From CAZQGO01 sp964593065 (lineage in GTDB: Bacteria > Oederibacteriota > JAAXVQ01), in NCBI GenBank assembly GCA_964593065.1, contig CAZQGO010000007.1, forward strand, positions 1 through 64,000: a stretch of 64,000 nt of DNA, read 5' to 3'. A model generated the notes under the pieces. That model worked only from the letters and a program-made list of their open reading frames with translations. It searched no databases and was not told the origin of the DNA. The first letter of the stretch is position 1, and each line of letters begins with the position of its first letter. Of the stretch, positions 42,111-50,886 are shown piece by piece. Both the position numbers and the translations under genes were made by a program.

Positions 42111-42905
42111 ATGCCGATCCGTTTGAAGGCCTTGGTCCTGTGCGCCGTTGTCTGGAGCCTGCCCGCCGTCCTGCGCGCGGCCGAAGCCCCCGCGCCGCTC
42201 CCGTCCGCGGTACCGTCCGCCGGGGCCGATACCGTCACGGCCGAATGGCTGGCGCAGGCCGACCGCCATTACGCCGGGCGCGCAGACTTGGCGGAAGTGC
42301 GGACGGCCCAGCAACTCCTGACGGAAGCCGTGGCCGTGAATCCCGAGAATTTCGACGCCTGGTGGCGTCTGGCCCGCTGCGATTGGTGGCTGGGAGACCA
42401 CGTGCCCAAGGCGGAACGGGCCGCCTGGTTCGAAAAGGGTCAAGTCGCCGCCGAGCAGGCAATCCGCCTGCGTCCCGACCGGGTGGAAGGCCATTACTGG
42501 CAGGGCGTCAACCTGGGCCGCCTGGGCGAGGAACGCGGCATTTTCAACAGCCTCTTCATGGTGGACCCCATCGCCAAGGCCATGGAAGCCACCCTGGAGA
42601 TCGATCCCCAACACGCCAAGGCCCTGTATGTCTTGAGCGCCTTGTACCGCAAAGCCCCGGGGTGGCCCCTGTCGCGCGGCGACATGCAGAAATCCCTGGC
42701 CTATGCCCGGCAAGCCGTGGAAAACGGGCCGGAGTTCGTCATCACGCACGTGGGTTTGGCGGAAACACTCATGGCCTTGAATCAAAAAGAAGAGGCGAAG
42801 CGCGAACTGGAACTCGCGCTGGAACTCCCGGGACCGGCGGATGAACAGCCGGAAACGGCCGAGGATAAGAAAACCGCCGAGGACCTGCTGTCCAAGCTCA
42901 AATAG
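42111..42905 (+). CDS. Secreted TPR-repeat protein
   Basis: 264 aa. Signal peptide 'MPIRLKALVLCAVVWSLPAVLRA', then several tetratricopeptide-like helices ('AVNPENFDAWWRLARCDWWLG', 'AIRLRPDRVEGHYWQGVNLG', 'EIDPQHAKALYVLSALYRKAP', 'FVITHVGLAETLMALNQKEE'). The GWPLS/GD pattern resembles the TRAP-T-component/RMD-like TPR fold, from memory. Likely a periplasmic scaffold. The strong ribosome-binding site AAGGAGG places the start at 42111. The longer upstream frame crosses the promoter and is not used. Confidence 0.75.
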   Translation: MPIRLKALVLCAVVWSLPAVLRAAEAPAPLPSAVPSAGADTVTAEWLAQADRHYAGRADLAEVRTAQQLLTEAVAVNPENFDAWWRLARCDWWLGDHVPKAERAAWFEKGQVAAEQAIRLRPDRVEGHYWQGVNLGRLGEERGIFNSLFMVDPIAKAMEATLEIDPQHAKALYVLSALYRKAPGWPLSRGDMQKSLAYARQAVENGPEFVITHVGLAETLMALNQKEEAKRELELALELPGPADEQPETAEDKKTAEDLLSKLK

Positions 42906-43050
42906 CCCCCGCCGGCAGCCGGGCTTTTTGAACGCACGCGGGGCCCGGTGTTTCGCGGGACCGTGCCTGCATTCCAGAACCGGCCTGCGTGTTCCCGGCC
43001 CGGCCTTCCCTCCCGCGAGACAACCCACCCATCGGTCCGAGCCGACCGGG

Positions 43051-43079
43051 TTGACAGGATAGGATGTCTGCACTAGAAT
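43051..43079 (+). promoter_or_regulatory. Strong sigma-70-type promoter of the TPR-PBP gene
   Basis: Perfect TTGACA (43051-43056), 17-bp spacer, TAGAAT (43074-43079). About 28 nt leader to ATG 43114. The remainder of the 208-bp gap 42906-43113 holds nothing recognisable. Confidence 0.75.
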
Positions 43080-43113
43080 TCATTTCGTCTTGCCTGCGAA
43101 AGGAAACCGGCTT

Positions 43114-44907
43114 ATGTTGTTGTCCTCCAATCGCCGCCGCAGCCGGCAGCATCAAAAACACCGCCTGGTAACCGCCGCGCTCGTGGCGTTCGTGCTCCTG
43201 TGCGCGGCTGCCTACTTGTACGGCGGCCAATTGCGCATCCACCTGATGATGAACCGGGGCCGGGCTTATCTCCAGCAGGGGAACCTGGACCAAGCGCTGA
43301 CGGAATTCAACCGGGTGCTCCAGCTCCAGGCCAACCAGGCCCAGGCCGTCGACGGGATCGGCCTGGTCTACCTGATGCAGGGGGATCCGGTGCGGGCCGA
43401 AATCAAATACGAGCAGGCCATCAAGCTCGGCCTGCGCTTCAACCGGCGGTTCCAACACACCAAAATCGGCGAAACCTACCTGGCCCGCGGCCTGTACCCC
43501 CAGGCCGAACTGGAATTCAGGCACGCCCTGGCCCTTTCTCCCCGCGATGCGCAGGCTCATCTCGGCCATGGACTGGCCCTGCACGCGCTCGGGAGGGTCG
43601 CCGAGGCCATCGACGCCTACCGCACCAGCCTGTCTTTGGATTCCGATCTGAAACTCGCCCAAGCCCAACTGAACCGGGCCCGCCAGGAACTGGAGCGCGG
43701 CTTCCTGTACTATATCTTCGACCGCCGGCAAGTTCCTCTGGCGCGCTACGCGCTGGCGCAATATTCCGGCCGGCGCTACTACTCCCTCGCCCAATACGCG
43801 GCGCATCTCATCGGCTACGTGAGCGCCTCGCACGGCAGTGCGGGCCTGGAACGCTCCTTGGCTTCGTACCTGCCCGGCAACACCGTGACGCTGACCATCG
43901 ACGCCGACTGGCAGCACGCGGCGGACCGTGCCCTGGGCTGGCGCAAAGGCTCACTGGTCGCGCTCAATCCCCAGACGGGCGAGATTCTGGCCTTGGTGAA
44001 CCATCCCTCCTTCAATCCCAACCGCGTGGACGAGGACTGGAAAAAAATCACCCACAACAAGAACCTGCCGCTGCAGAACAAAGCGACCCAGGGCCTCTAT
44101 CTTCCGGGTTCGATCTTCAAACTCATCACGGCTGCGGCCGCTTTGGACAGCAAGATCGATTATAACCGCATTTTCCCCGTCACCTGCACCGGGGCCGTGC
44201 GTTACGGCGAGCACACATTCTGGTGCTGGAAACGGCACGGGCAGGTGGATTCCCTGCAAGCCGCACTGGACACCTCCTGCAATATCGCCATGGCCGAACT
44301 GGGGTTCGCCCTGGGTCCGGTCCGCCTGTACGAATACTCCAACAAGTTCGGGTTCGGCAGCCCCATCCGCTTCCCCTTCAAGTCCAGCCTGATCGGCTGG
44401 TCCTATCCCGTGGCCACCTCCACCTCCCCCATGGTCGGCGACAGTCGCTACGAATTGGCCCGTTACGCCTGCGGGCTGGGCGAGGGCACGGCCATCACGC
44501 CCCTGCATGCCGCCATGCTGGCCGCCACCATCGCCAACCAGGGCCGCATGATGGCGCCGTTTTTCATCAAGGAAATTAAAAATATCCGCGGCGACGTGCT
44601 CGCCACGGGCAATCCCACCTTGCTGCGTACGCCCATCACGCCGGCCGTCGCCGAAGAGATCAAGGCCTTCATGGTGGATACGGTCCGGCACGGCATCGGC
44701 AGCCAGGCGCGCGTGGAGGGCATCACCGTCGCGGGCAAAACCGGAACCACCGGAGATTCCCGGCAGGGACTCAACGGTTGGTTCATCTGTTTCGCGCCGG
44801 CCGAGCACCCGACCGTGGCCGTTGCGATTTTCACCCTCAAGGAAGGCACCGGCATGGACGTCGCCACGCCCATTGCCCGGCTGTTCCTGCAGGATATCCT
44901 GAAATAA
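43114..44907 (+). CDS. TPR-penicillin-binding transpeptidase fusion
   Basis: 597 aa. One N-terminal TM (about residues 19-38), then three or four TPR units (about 45-185: 'AYLQQGNLDQALTEFNRVLQ', 'ARGLYPQAELEFRHALALSP', 'LGRVAEAIDAYRTSLSLD'), then a class-B-like PBP transpeptidase (about 260-597) with SxxK 'GSIFKLITAAAAL', SxN 'DTSCNIAMAEL' and KTG 'AGKTGTTGD' all intact. The usual PBP dimerisation domain is replaced by the TPR array. Predicted periplasmic peptidoglycan cross-linking enzyme that docks onto a partner. ATG 43114 has AAAGGA upstream; a TTG at 43090 is less likely. Confidence 0.85.
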   Translation: MLLSSNRRRSRQHQKHRLVTAALVAFVLLCAAAYLYGGQLRIHLMMNRGRAYLQQGNLDQALTEFNRVLQLQANQAQAVDGIGLVYLMQGDPVRAEIKYEQAIKLGLRFNRRFQHTKIGETYLARGLYPQAELEFRHALALSPRDAQAHLGHGLALHALGRVAEAIDAYRTSLSLDSDLKLAQAQLNRARQELERGFLYYIFDRRQVPLARYALAQYSGRRYYSLAQYAAHLIGYVSASHGSAGLERSLASYLPGNTVTLTIDADWQHAADRALGWRKGSLVALNPQTGEILALVNHPSFNPNRVDEDWKKITHNKNLPLQNKATQGLYLPGSIFKLITAAAALDSKIDYNRIFPVTCTGAVRYGEHTFWCWKRHGQVDSLQAALDTSCNIAMAELGFALGPVRLYEYSNKFGFGSPIRFPFKSSLIGWSYPVATSTSPMVGDSRYELARYACGLGEGTAITPLHAAMLAATIANQGRMMAPFFIKEIKNIRGDVLATGNPTLLRTPITPAVAEEIKAFMVDTVRHGIGSQARVEGITVAGKTGTTGDSRQGLNGWFICFAPAEHPTVAVAIFTLKEGTGMDVATPIARLFLQDILK

Positions 44908-44949
44908 GCCCGATCCCGCCGCCTCCGCTCGCGCGGACCGGCCCCGTGT

Positions 44950-45519
44950 TCACCCCCCCAGGGGAAAAGTGCGCAACAACGTATAGCGGGCTCCCGCGGG
45001 CTGAAGGTCCGAACGCATGACGCATAGCCCGGCGGCCGGCTGGGTATACGCCGGGAGCGAGCCCAAATCCACCTGTAGCAGTCGGGGATGAAGGCGGGTT
45101 CCGGGCCGGACGCGGCCCAGGGTCAGATGAGGGAAAAAGGGGCGTGCCTCCAGAGAAAATTCGCGGCGGCCGAGTTCCGCCGCCAATGCCGTTTGGAGCT
45201 CGCCCATGGCCGGCTGGCCGCGGCTCAGTCCCAGCCAGATCACGCGGGCGGCGCCGTGGGGTGGAAAGGTACCCAGGCTTCCCAGTTGAAACGGGAAGTT
45301 TTCCACGCTCCGGCTGGCGGCCCCGCAGGCCGCATAGACCGCCTCGAACCGTTCCTCGGCCACGGGCCCGAGGAAGGCCAGGGTAAAATGCACGTTTCCG
45401 GGCGTGCACCACTTGACGCCCCGGGGTTGCAGAGCCCGCAAGCGGTCCAGCAGGCGGCTGATTTCGGCTTGGCCGCCGGCAGCCAGGGTGATGGCAATGA
45501 AAGCACGGATGTTCGGCAT
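44950..45519 (-). CDS. thpR: RNA 2',3'-cyclic phosphodiesterase (2'-5' RNA ligase family)
   Basis: 189 aa of the 2H phosphoesterase superfamily. Both HxTx motifs are present: 'VHFTLAFLG' and 'PHLTLGRV'. The N-terminal 'IRAFIAITL' and 'RGVKWCTPGNVHFTL' are typical. It hydrolyses 2',3'-cyclic phosphates or ligates tRNA halves in vitro; the physiological role is unclear. ATG 45519 is chosen for the canonical N-terminus and GGGGGA upstream; TTG 45564, overlapping the preceding stop, is possible. Confidence 0.88.
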   Translation of the reverse strand: MPNIRAFIAITLAAGGQAEISRLLDRLRALQPRGVKWCTPGNVHFTLAFLGPVAEERFEAVYAACGAASRSVENFPFQLGSLGTFPPHGAARVIWLGLSRGQPAMGELQTALAAELGRREFSLEARPFFPHLTLGRVRPGTRLHPRLLQVDLGSLPAYTQPAAGLCVMRSDLQPAGARYTLLRTFPLGG

Positions 45520-45560
45520 GTTCCGCATCCCCCGCCGGCCTGCGGCCGGCCGGGGAGCCG

Positions 45561-45971
45561 TCAATTGTTTTCGCCCGGCCGGTTGCCCGGGGGCGGTTCC
45601 TCCTCCGGCTCCTGCTCGGGTACGGACGACTCCGCCTCGGTTCCGGCCGGCGTTCCCGCTTCCGCGGCGGGTTCATCTTTCCGGTCCGCGGCGCGCGTTT
45701 CCTGCTCCTGCTCGTAGACGAAGTTCATCTGCAGATTCAGCACGCTTTGTTCGAGCAGGCGGCGCTCGGCTTCGTTCAAGTTGCCCTCCGTCTTGGCTTT
45801 GAGCATGCGCAGCAGGTCGATGGTTCCCCGGGCCTGGGCCACGTCACGCTCCGTATTTCCGGTTACCGGGTTGACGATCTTGCCCAGCTGCACCATGGCG
45901 GCTTCGTTGAGCGACAGGATCATCTGATTGAACAAGGCTTCGAATAATCGCTGGTCTTCCCTTTCACTCAT
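45561..45971 (-). CDS. DUF1844 family protein
   Basis: 136 aa. The N-terminal 75 residues match DUF1844 ('FEALFNQMILSLNEAAMVQLGK' region, 'AQARGTIDLLRMLKAKTEGNL', 'LLEQSVLNLQMNFVYEQEQ'), with an acidic Pro/Glu-rich tail. Function unknown in general; it is widespread next to translation or cell-envelope genes. ATG 45971 has GGAGGGG upstream. Confidence 0.8.
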   Translation of the reverse strand: MSEREDQRLFEALFNQMILSLNEAAMVQLGKIVNPVTGNTERDVAQARGTIDLLRMLKAKTEGNLNEAERRLLEQSVLNLQMNFVYEQEQETRAADRKDEPAAEAGTPAGTEAESSVPEQEPEEEPPPGNRPGENN

Positions 45972-46013
45972 GGGACCCCTCCGCAATCGTATGAAATTTG
46001 CCGACCCAGAATC

Positions 46014-47315
46014 TTATGCCCGGGCGGGGCGGCGCGTCAATTGTCTTCTGAGCAGGTCCAGGGCCGAGGCCGCCGCACGCCGCTGCACCGTCTCGCGGTC
46101 TTCCGCCCACAGGCGCAGGCTGACGCTGCGCTTCACGCCCGGCCCGCTCACGCCGAGATGCACCGTCCCGACGGGCTTGGTCCGCGTTCCTCCGCCCGGA
46201 CCGGCGATGCCGGTGACGGCCAGCCCCCAGTCGGCGCCGCTGGCGCGCCGTATGCCGGCGGCCATGGCCTCCGCCGTTTCAGGACTCACCGCGCCGTGAC
46301 GCCGCAACAGGCCGGCGGCGACGCCGAGCCGGGCGATCTTGGCCGCGTTGCTGTACGCCACGGCGCCCTCCAAAAAATACCGCGAACTTCCCGGAACCGA
46401 TGTGACGCGGCGGCAGACCAGGCCGCCGCTGCAGGACTCGGCCACGGCCAGCGTTTGCCGGAGGGCCAGGAGGCGCCGGCCGACGGCCGCCGGAAGCGAG
46501 ACCTCCGCGCGCCCCACGCAATTTTCGCCGAGCAGTCGTTTGATCCGGCGGCCGCCGCGACGCAGCCTGGCCCGGGCTTCTCCCGCCGGCAGACCCCGGA
46601 CGGTCAGGATAACCAGGATTTCTCCGGGTTCATCCAGCAGAAATCCGAGCTCCGGTTGGTCCGCGCCGGAAAATTCTGGACCCAGCCGTTCCTGGAGACC
46701 TGCCTCGGGAAGCCCACAACACCGCCATTGTCCGCGATAGACCGCAGGCCCCCGGGTCGCGAACATCCGCCGCAACCGGGGGAGGAGCTGCCGGCGCAGC
46801 ATGGGCAGGCACTCCCGCGGCGGACCCGGTAATGCAGCCAGAATCTTCCGGCCTCCGGCCCGAAGGAAAAAACCCGGGGCCGTGCCCCGGGTATTCGCCA
46901 GCAGTTCCGCCCCCCGGGGGATCCAGGCTTGGCGGCGGTTGCTGTCCGGAATCCGTCGGCGCATGCGCCGCAACCGTCTTTGGATCGCGCGCCAGGCGGC
47001 CGGCTTGAACCTCAGGGAACGATGCAGCGCCAGGGCCGCGGCCGCGCGCGTCACATCGTCCTGCGTGGGTCCCAACCCGCCCGTGAGGACTACGACGTCG
47101 TGCTCCTGCAGCAGGCGGCGCAAATTGCCGGCCAAGCGACGGACGTCGTCCGGCTGCACGAGCCGGATCCTGGTCTCGAGCCCGGCCGCTTCCAGTTCGC
47201 CCGCAACAGCCGGGCCGTTGCTGTCCGCCCGGCCGCTGATCAATTCATCGCCCACGGCCACCACGGCGGCGTCCGGCCGGCGACCAGTGCGCCGCGCAGT
47301 CGCCTTTTTACGCAT
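46014..47315 (-). CDS. cinA: CinA family protein (NMN deamidase / ADP-ribose pyrophosphatase)
   Basis: 433 aa: N-terminal MoCF-like (COG1058) domain ('VAVGDELISGRADSNGPAVA', 'VVVLTGGLGPTQDDVTRAA') and C-terminal PncC amidohydrolase domain ('AVAESCSGGLVCRRVTSVPG', 'AVTGIAGPGGGTRTKPVGTV'). Predicted to recycle pyridine nucleotides. Very Arg-rich composition, like other genes here. It follows the SPFH gene after 44 bp. Confidence 0.92.
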   Translation of the reverse strand: MRKKATARRTGRRPDAAVVAVGDELISGRADSNGPAVAGELEAAGLETRIRLVQPDDVRRLAGNLRRLLQEHDVVVLTGGLGPTQDDVTRAAAALALHRSLRFKPAAWRAIQRRLRRMRRRIPDSNRRQAWIPRGAELLANTRGTAPGFFLRAGGRKILAALPGPPRECLPMLRRQLLPRLRRMFATRGPAVYRGQWRCCGLPEAGLQERLGPEFSGADQPELGFLLDEPGEILVILTVRGLPAGEARARLRRGGRRIKRLLGENCVGRAEVSLPAAVGRRLLALRQTLAVAESCSGGLVCRRVTSVPGSSRYFLEGAVAYSNAAKIARLGVAAGLLRRHGAVSPETAEAMAAGIRRASGADWGLAVTGIAGPGGGTRTKPVGTVHLGVSGPGVKRSVSLRLWAEDRETVQRRAAASALDLLRRQLTRRPARA

Positions 47316-47359
47316 CGCTCCCTGCTTCCCGGTCCCTTGCCCGTGCCGTCAACCGGACG

Positions 47360-48214
47360 TTACCGGTTGGCACGCTCGACTCTTTCCACAATGGGTTTCA
47401 GGAAGTTGAGAAAATCCATCGGAATGACGTATTTGGTCGCTGCGCCCTCGCCGAGATTCTTCAAGGCCTCCAAATACTGCAGGCTGATGGTTTTGTCGTC
47501 CACCTGCTTGGCCGCGGCGAAGATGGTCTCCAAGGCCTTGGCGTAGCCCTCGGCCTGGAGCATCTGGGCCTGCCGCTCCCCCTCGGCGGCCAGAATCTTG
47601 GATTGCCGGTCGCCTTCGGCCACGGTGATGGCAAACTGCTTCTTGCCATCCGCTTCCAGGACCAGGGCCCGCCGGGTGCGCTCCGCGGCCATCTGTTTGT
47701 TCATGGCGTCCTGCACGTCGCGGGGCGGCTCGATCTCGCGGATTTCCACGGAGGTCACCTTCACGCCCCAGCGTTCGGTCACCTCGTCGAGTTTGGCCCG
47801 CAGCCCCTGGTTGATTTCCTCGCGCTTGGCCAGAACATCGTCCAAGGGGATGTCGCCGACCACGGCCCGCAGGGTGGTCATGGCGATTCCCTGGGCCGCG
47901 CCGGAAAAGTTCCGCACCTGGACCACGGAATTCACGGGGTTGGTCACCTTCAAATAGATCAGGAAATCGATGGCGATGGGCGCATTGTCGCGGGTAATGC
48001 AGGTCTGGGAGGGAATCTCGAGGAAAATTTCCCTCAAGTCCACCCAAGTCACGCGGTCGATGATCGGAATGATGAAGACCAGGCCGGGTCCGCGCTGCCC
48101 CTGGCAGGCTCCCAGGCGGAACAGAACCAGCCGCTGATATTCCGGCACCACCTTGATGGCCATCATAGCAATGATCACGGCAAGAATCACCACGCCTACA
48201 AACGCTCCGGTCAT
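47360..48214 (-). CDS. SPFH/band-7 membrane protein (QmcA-like)
   Basis: 284 aa. N-terminal TM ('GAFVGVVILAVIIAMMAIKV'), SPFH domain ('VPEYQRLVLFRLG', 'GPGLVFIIPIIDRVTWVDLR') and a C-terminal coiled coil rich in Ala/Glu/Gln ('AEGDRQSKILAAEGERQAQM'). Members form ring-shaped membrane scaffolds and regulate membrane proteases, including FtsH. ATG 48214 has AAGGAGG and overlaps the nfeD stop (ATGA), the usual paired arrangement. Confidence 0.9.
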   Translation of the reverse strand: MTGAFVGVVILAVIIAMMAIKVVPEYQRLVLFRLGACQGQRGPGLVFIIPIIDRVTWVDLREIFLEIPSQTCITRDNAPIAIDFLIYLKVTNPVNSVVQVRNFSGAAQGIAMTTLRAVVGDIPLDDVLAKREEINQGLRAKLDEVTERWGVKVTSVEIREIEPPRDVQDAMNKQMAAERTRRALVLEADGKKQFAITVAEGDRQSKILAAEGERQAQMLQAEGYAKALETIFAAAKQVDDKTISLQYLEALKNLGEGAATKYVIPMDFLNFLKPIVERVERANR

Positions 48215-49545
48215 TTCCGTCCTCCTTGGTTTTCCGGGAATGCGGCCGGCCTCCCGGCACCCGCACCCTTGATTTGAAGCCGCAAACCTTCCACGGCCAC
48301 GACTTCCACCCGGTCCCCCACGGCCAGGCCCGAGACTTCGGGCGTCGCCAGCCAGTCGTCGCCCTCCACGTGCACCAGGACGCCATCGGGCGTTATGGCC
48401 TTGACCGTGCCGGTCCTGCCCACCAGGCTTTCCACGCCGGACACGGCCCGCCGCCGGCGCTGCCGGAAAATAACCCACAGCACCAAAGCCACGTAGGCCG
48501 CGGAAACCGACAGCATGCCCGCCAGCACCGGCCAGGCCACGCGGAAAGCCGGAAGCGGCGAGGGAAACATCATGAAGGAACCCAGAACCAAGGCCAGCAG
48601 ACCTCCGGCGGCCAGGATCCCGTGGCTGACCACGACCCACTCCAGGCCCAGCAGCACCGCCCCCAGCGCCAGCAACAGGATGCCCGCCAGGGAAATAGGC
48701 AGGCTGTCGAAGCCCAGCAGCGCGAGGATGATGGCAATGGCGCCGACCACGCCCGGCAGAATGGCGCCGGGCGACATGAGCTCGTAGATCAGGCCATAGA
48801 TGCCGAGCAGAAAGAGAATATAGCTTAAATTGGGATCGGCCAGGGCGTGCAGGAATTTTGCGGGCCAGCGCATGGGCAGGGTTTCGAGCCGCTCCCCGCG
48901 CACGTGCAGGACCCGGTCGCCCGCGGCGGTGTGCACGGTCCGGCCGTCAAGCCTGTCCAGCAGTTCGTCCAGGTTGGAGCAGACGACGTCGGCCACGCCC
49001 AGGCGCAAGGCGGCCTGCGCCTCCACCGAGGCGCTGGCGACCACGGCCTGCCGGGCCCAGGCCACGGGGCGGCCGCGCAGCCTGGCCAGGCTTTCCAGAT
49101 AGGCGGCCGCGTCGTTGGTGATTTTCTCTGCGGCGCTTTTCCCCTGCAGGTCGACGGGGTGGGCGGCTCCGAGGTTGGTCCCCGGCGCCAAGGCCAGGAG
49201 GTTGGCCGCAAAGGCGATGAAGGTTCCGGCGGATGCCGCGCGGGCCCCCGCGGGCGAGACGTACACCGCCACGGGCACGCGGGCGGCGAGCAGCCTCTGG
49301 GTGATGCGGCGCATGGAAGTGTCCAGGCCTCCGGGCGTGTCCAGGGTCAGGACCACCAGCTCGGCGTTTTGTTCCTCGGCCGCCGTCAGACCGCGGTCAA
49401 TGTACTGGGCGGTGACGGAATCAATGATGCCCCGGACTTCCAGGCGCACCACGGGCCCGGCAGCGCCGGCGGCCGCGAGCCACGCGGCTCCGGCCATGCC
49501 GAGGATCAGCAGACCGACACCCCAACCCCTGCGTGCCCAGGACAT
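48211..49545 (-). CDS. nfeD: NfeD-family membrane-bound ClpP-class serine protease
   Basis: 444 aa. Signal/TM at the N-terminus, a ClpP-class protease domain with nucleophile Ser in 'GARAASAGTFIAFAAN' and general-base Lys in 'DLQGKSAAEKITNDAAAY', four TM helices (about residues 235-365) and a C-terminal NfeD OB-fold ('LVGRTGTVKAITPDGVLVHVEG'). Works with the downstream SPFH protein in membrane quality control. ATGA overlap with that gene. Confidence 0.93.
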   Translation of the reverse strand: MSWARRGWGVGLLILGMAGAAWLAAAGAAGPVVRLEVRGIIDSVTAQYIDRGLTAAEEQNAELVVLTLDTPGGLDTSMRRITQRLLAARVPVAVYVSPAGARAASAGTFIAFAANLLALAPGTNLGAAHPVDLQGKSAAEKITNDAAAYLESLARLRGRPVAWARQAVVASASVEAQAALRLGVADVVCSNLDELLDRLDGRTVHTAAGDRVLHVRGERLETLPMRWPAKFLHALADPNLSYILFLLGIYGLIYELMSPGAILPGVVGAIAIILALLGFDSLPISLAGILLLALGAVLLGLEWVVVSHGILAAGGLLALVLGSFMMFPSPLPAFRVAWPVLAGMLSVSAAYVALVLWVIFRQRRRRAVSGVESLVGRTGTVKAITPDGVLVHVEGDDWLATPEVSGLAVGDRVEVVAVEGLRLQIKGAGAGRPAAFPENQGGRK

Positions 49546-49632
49546 TTCGGCTTCTCCTTCCGACGTCCGCCGCGGCCGGGCGCCGCGGCGAGTCTATTAT
49601 CATAACACGTGCGCGGCCGTATGCAAGTCCGC

Positions 49633-50811
49633 TCAGCGTGCGGCGGTCGCACCGGCCGGCACCAATTCGATCACGGTGATTTCCGGCGGAGCCAGGAAAC
49701 GGATGGGCGGTCCCCAGGTGCCGCTCCCCCGGCTCACGTAAACCGCCGACCCGCGGTCCAGGGACTTGAATCCGCTGCCGAGTGGATAGGCCAGCCGGGT
49801 AAAAAAGCCGAAGGGAAAAATCTGCCCGCCGTGCGTGTGTCCGGACAGCTGAAGATCGAACTCTCCCAACGCGGCCGGGTCAATCCGCGGCTGGTGTTTG
49901 AGCAGCAGGCGGAATTCTCCGGGCGGCAGGGGCCCGAGCACTTCCGTCTCCGGCACGTCACGGCCCGGTTCGAAATACTTCACGGCCGGGTCGTCCACGC
50001 CCGCGATCCGCAGGACACCGGGCACCTCCCGGGCCTCGCCCCGCAACACGGTAAAGCCCATGCGCCGCGTAAACTCCAGGGCTTGCGGCAAGCCGGCGTA
50101 AAATTCATGGTTGCCGGTCACCGCGAATTTTCCAAAACGCGGCTGGATTTCCCGCAGACACTGCAGCAGGCAGCCGATATCGTCCAACTCGCCGTCCACC
50201 AAGTCCCCGGTGGAAACCAGCAGGTCCGGTTGGGCCTCCCGGACGCGGGCCGCGATGCGGTTCAAGCGGGCCGTGCGCACGATCAAGCCCAGGTGGACGT
50301 CCGAAATCTGCACCACGGTCACGGGACCCACGGCCGGCGGGATTTTGGCGCTCACCACTTTCAGCCTGCTCGTCCGGATGTTCCAGGCTTCCCAGTGACC
50401 GTAGAGGGTGACGGCCACGGCCAGGCCCAAGGCCAGCCACAGAGCCTGCCGGTCGCCCAGGCGGAATGCCGCCGGCAGGGACGCCGTGCGGTCCACGAGC
50501 GCCAGCAGTCCGCGATAACCGCCGAGGACAAGGTAAGCGGCCAAGCCGAGGAACAGAATGCCCATCCAGACGTATCCGGCATACGCCAGCACGCGGGCCA
50601 GCAATTCCCATTGCAGCCGTTCGGCCACCCGCTCGAGGATGGGCGCCAAGGCCATGAGCGTTAAAAATACCGCGAGGCCGGCCAGGCACCGCGGCCCCGG
50701 GTTCCAGGAGACCTTGATCCGCCAAAACACAAAGACATGTGCGCCGCCGTAAATGATTAAAAATACCGCCAGAAACGCCGCGAAGCCCATGATCTGGGTG
50801 ACCTTGGACAT
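49633..50811 (-). CDS. Membrane-anchored metallophosphoesterase (YkuE/YaeI-like)
   Basis: 392 aa. Four N-terminal TM helices (about residues 8-145) precede a calcineurin-like phosphoesterase domain with all metal motifs: 'QISDVHLG', 'STGDLVDGE', 'VTGNHEFY' and 'LSGHTHGGQ'. Family members include a UDP-2,3-diacylglucosamine pyrophosphatase-like group and lipid phosphatases; the substrate is not assignable. AAGGAG lies 11 nt before ATG 50811. Confidence 0.88.
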   Translation of the reverse strand: MSKVTQIMGFAAFLAVFLIIYGGAHVFVFWRIKVSWNPGPRCLAGLAVFLTLMALAPILERVAERLQWELLARVLAYAGYVWMGILFLGLAAYLVLGGYRGLLALVDRTASLPAAFRLGDRQALWLALGLAVAVTLYGHWEAWNIRTSRLKVVSAKIPPAVGPVTVVQISDVHLGLIVRTARLNRIAARVREAQPDLLVSTGDLVDGELDDIGCLLQCLREIQPRFGKFAVTGNHEFYAGLPQALEFTRRMGFTVLRGEAREVPGVLRIAGVDDPAVKYFEPGRDVPETEVLGPLPPGEFRLLLKHQPRIDPAALGEFDLQLSGHTHGGQIFPFGFFTRLAYPLGSGFKSLDRGSAVYVSRGSGTWGPPIRFLAPPEITVIELVPAGATAAR

Positions 50812-50886
50812 ACTGAAAATTGCTCCTTATTTCTTTAAATTCCAGCAAATATTGTCTTGCTGGTTGGTGTTCCGGACCCCTGGCTT

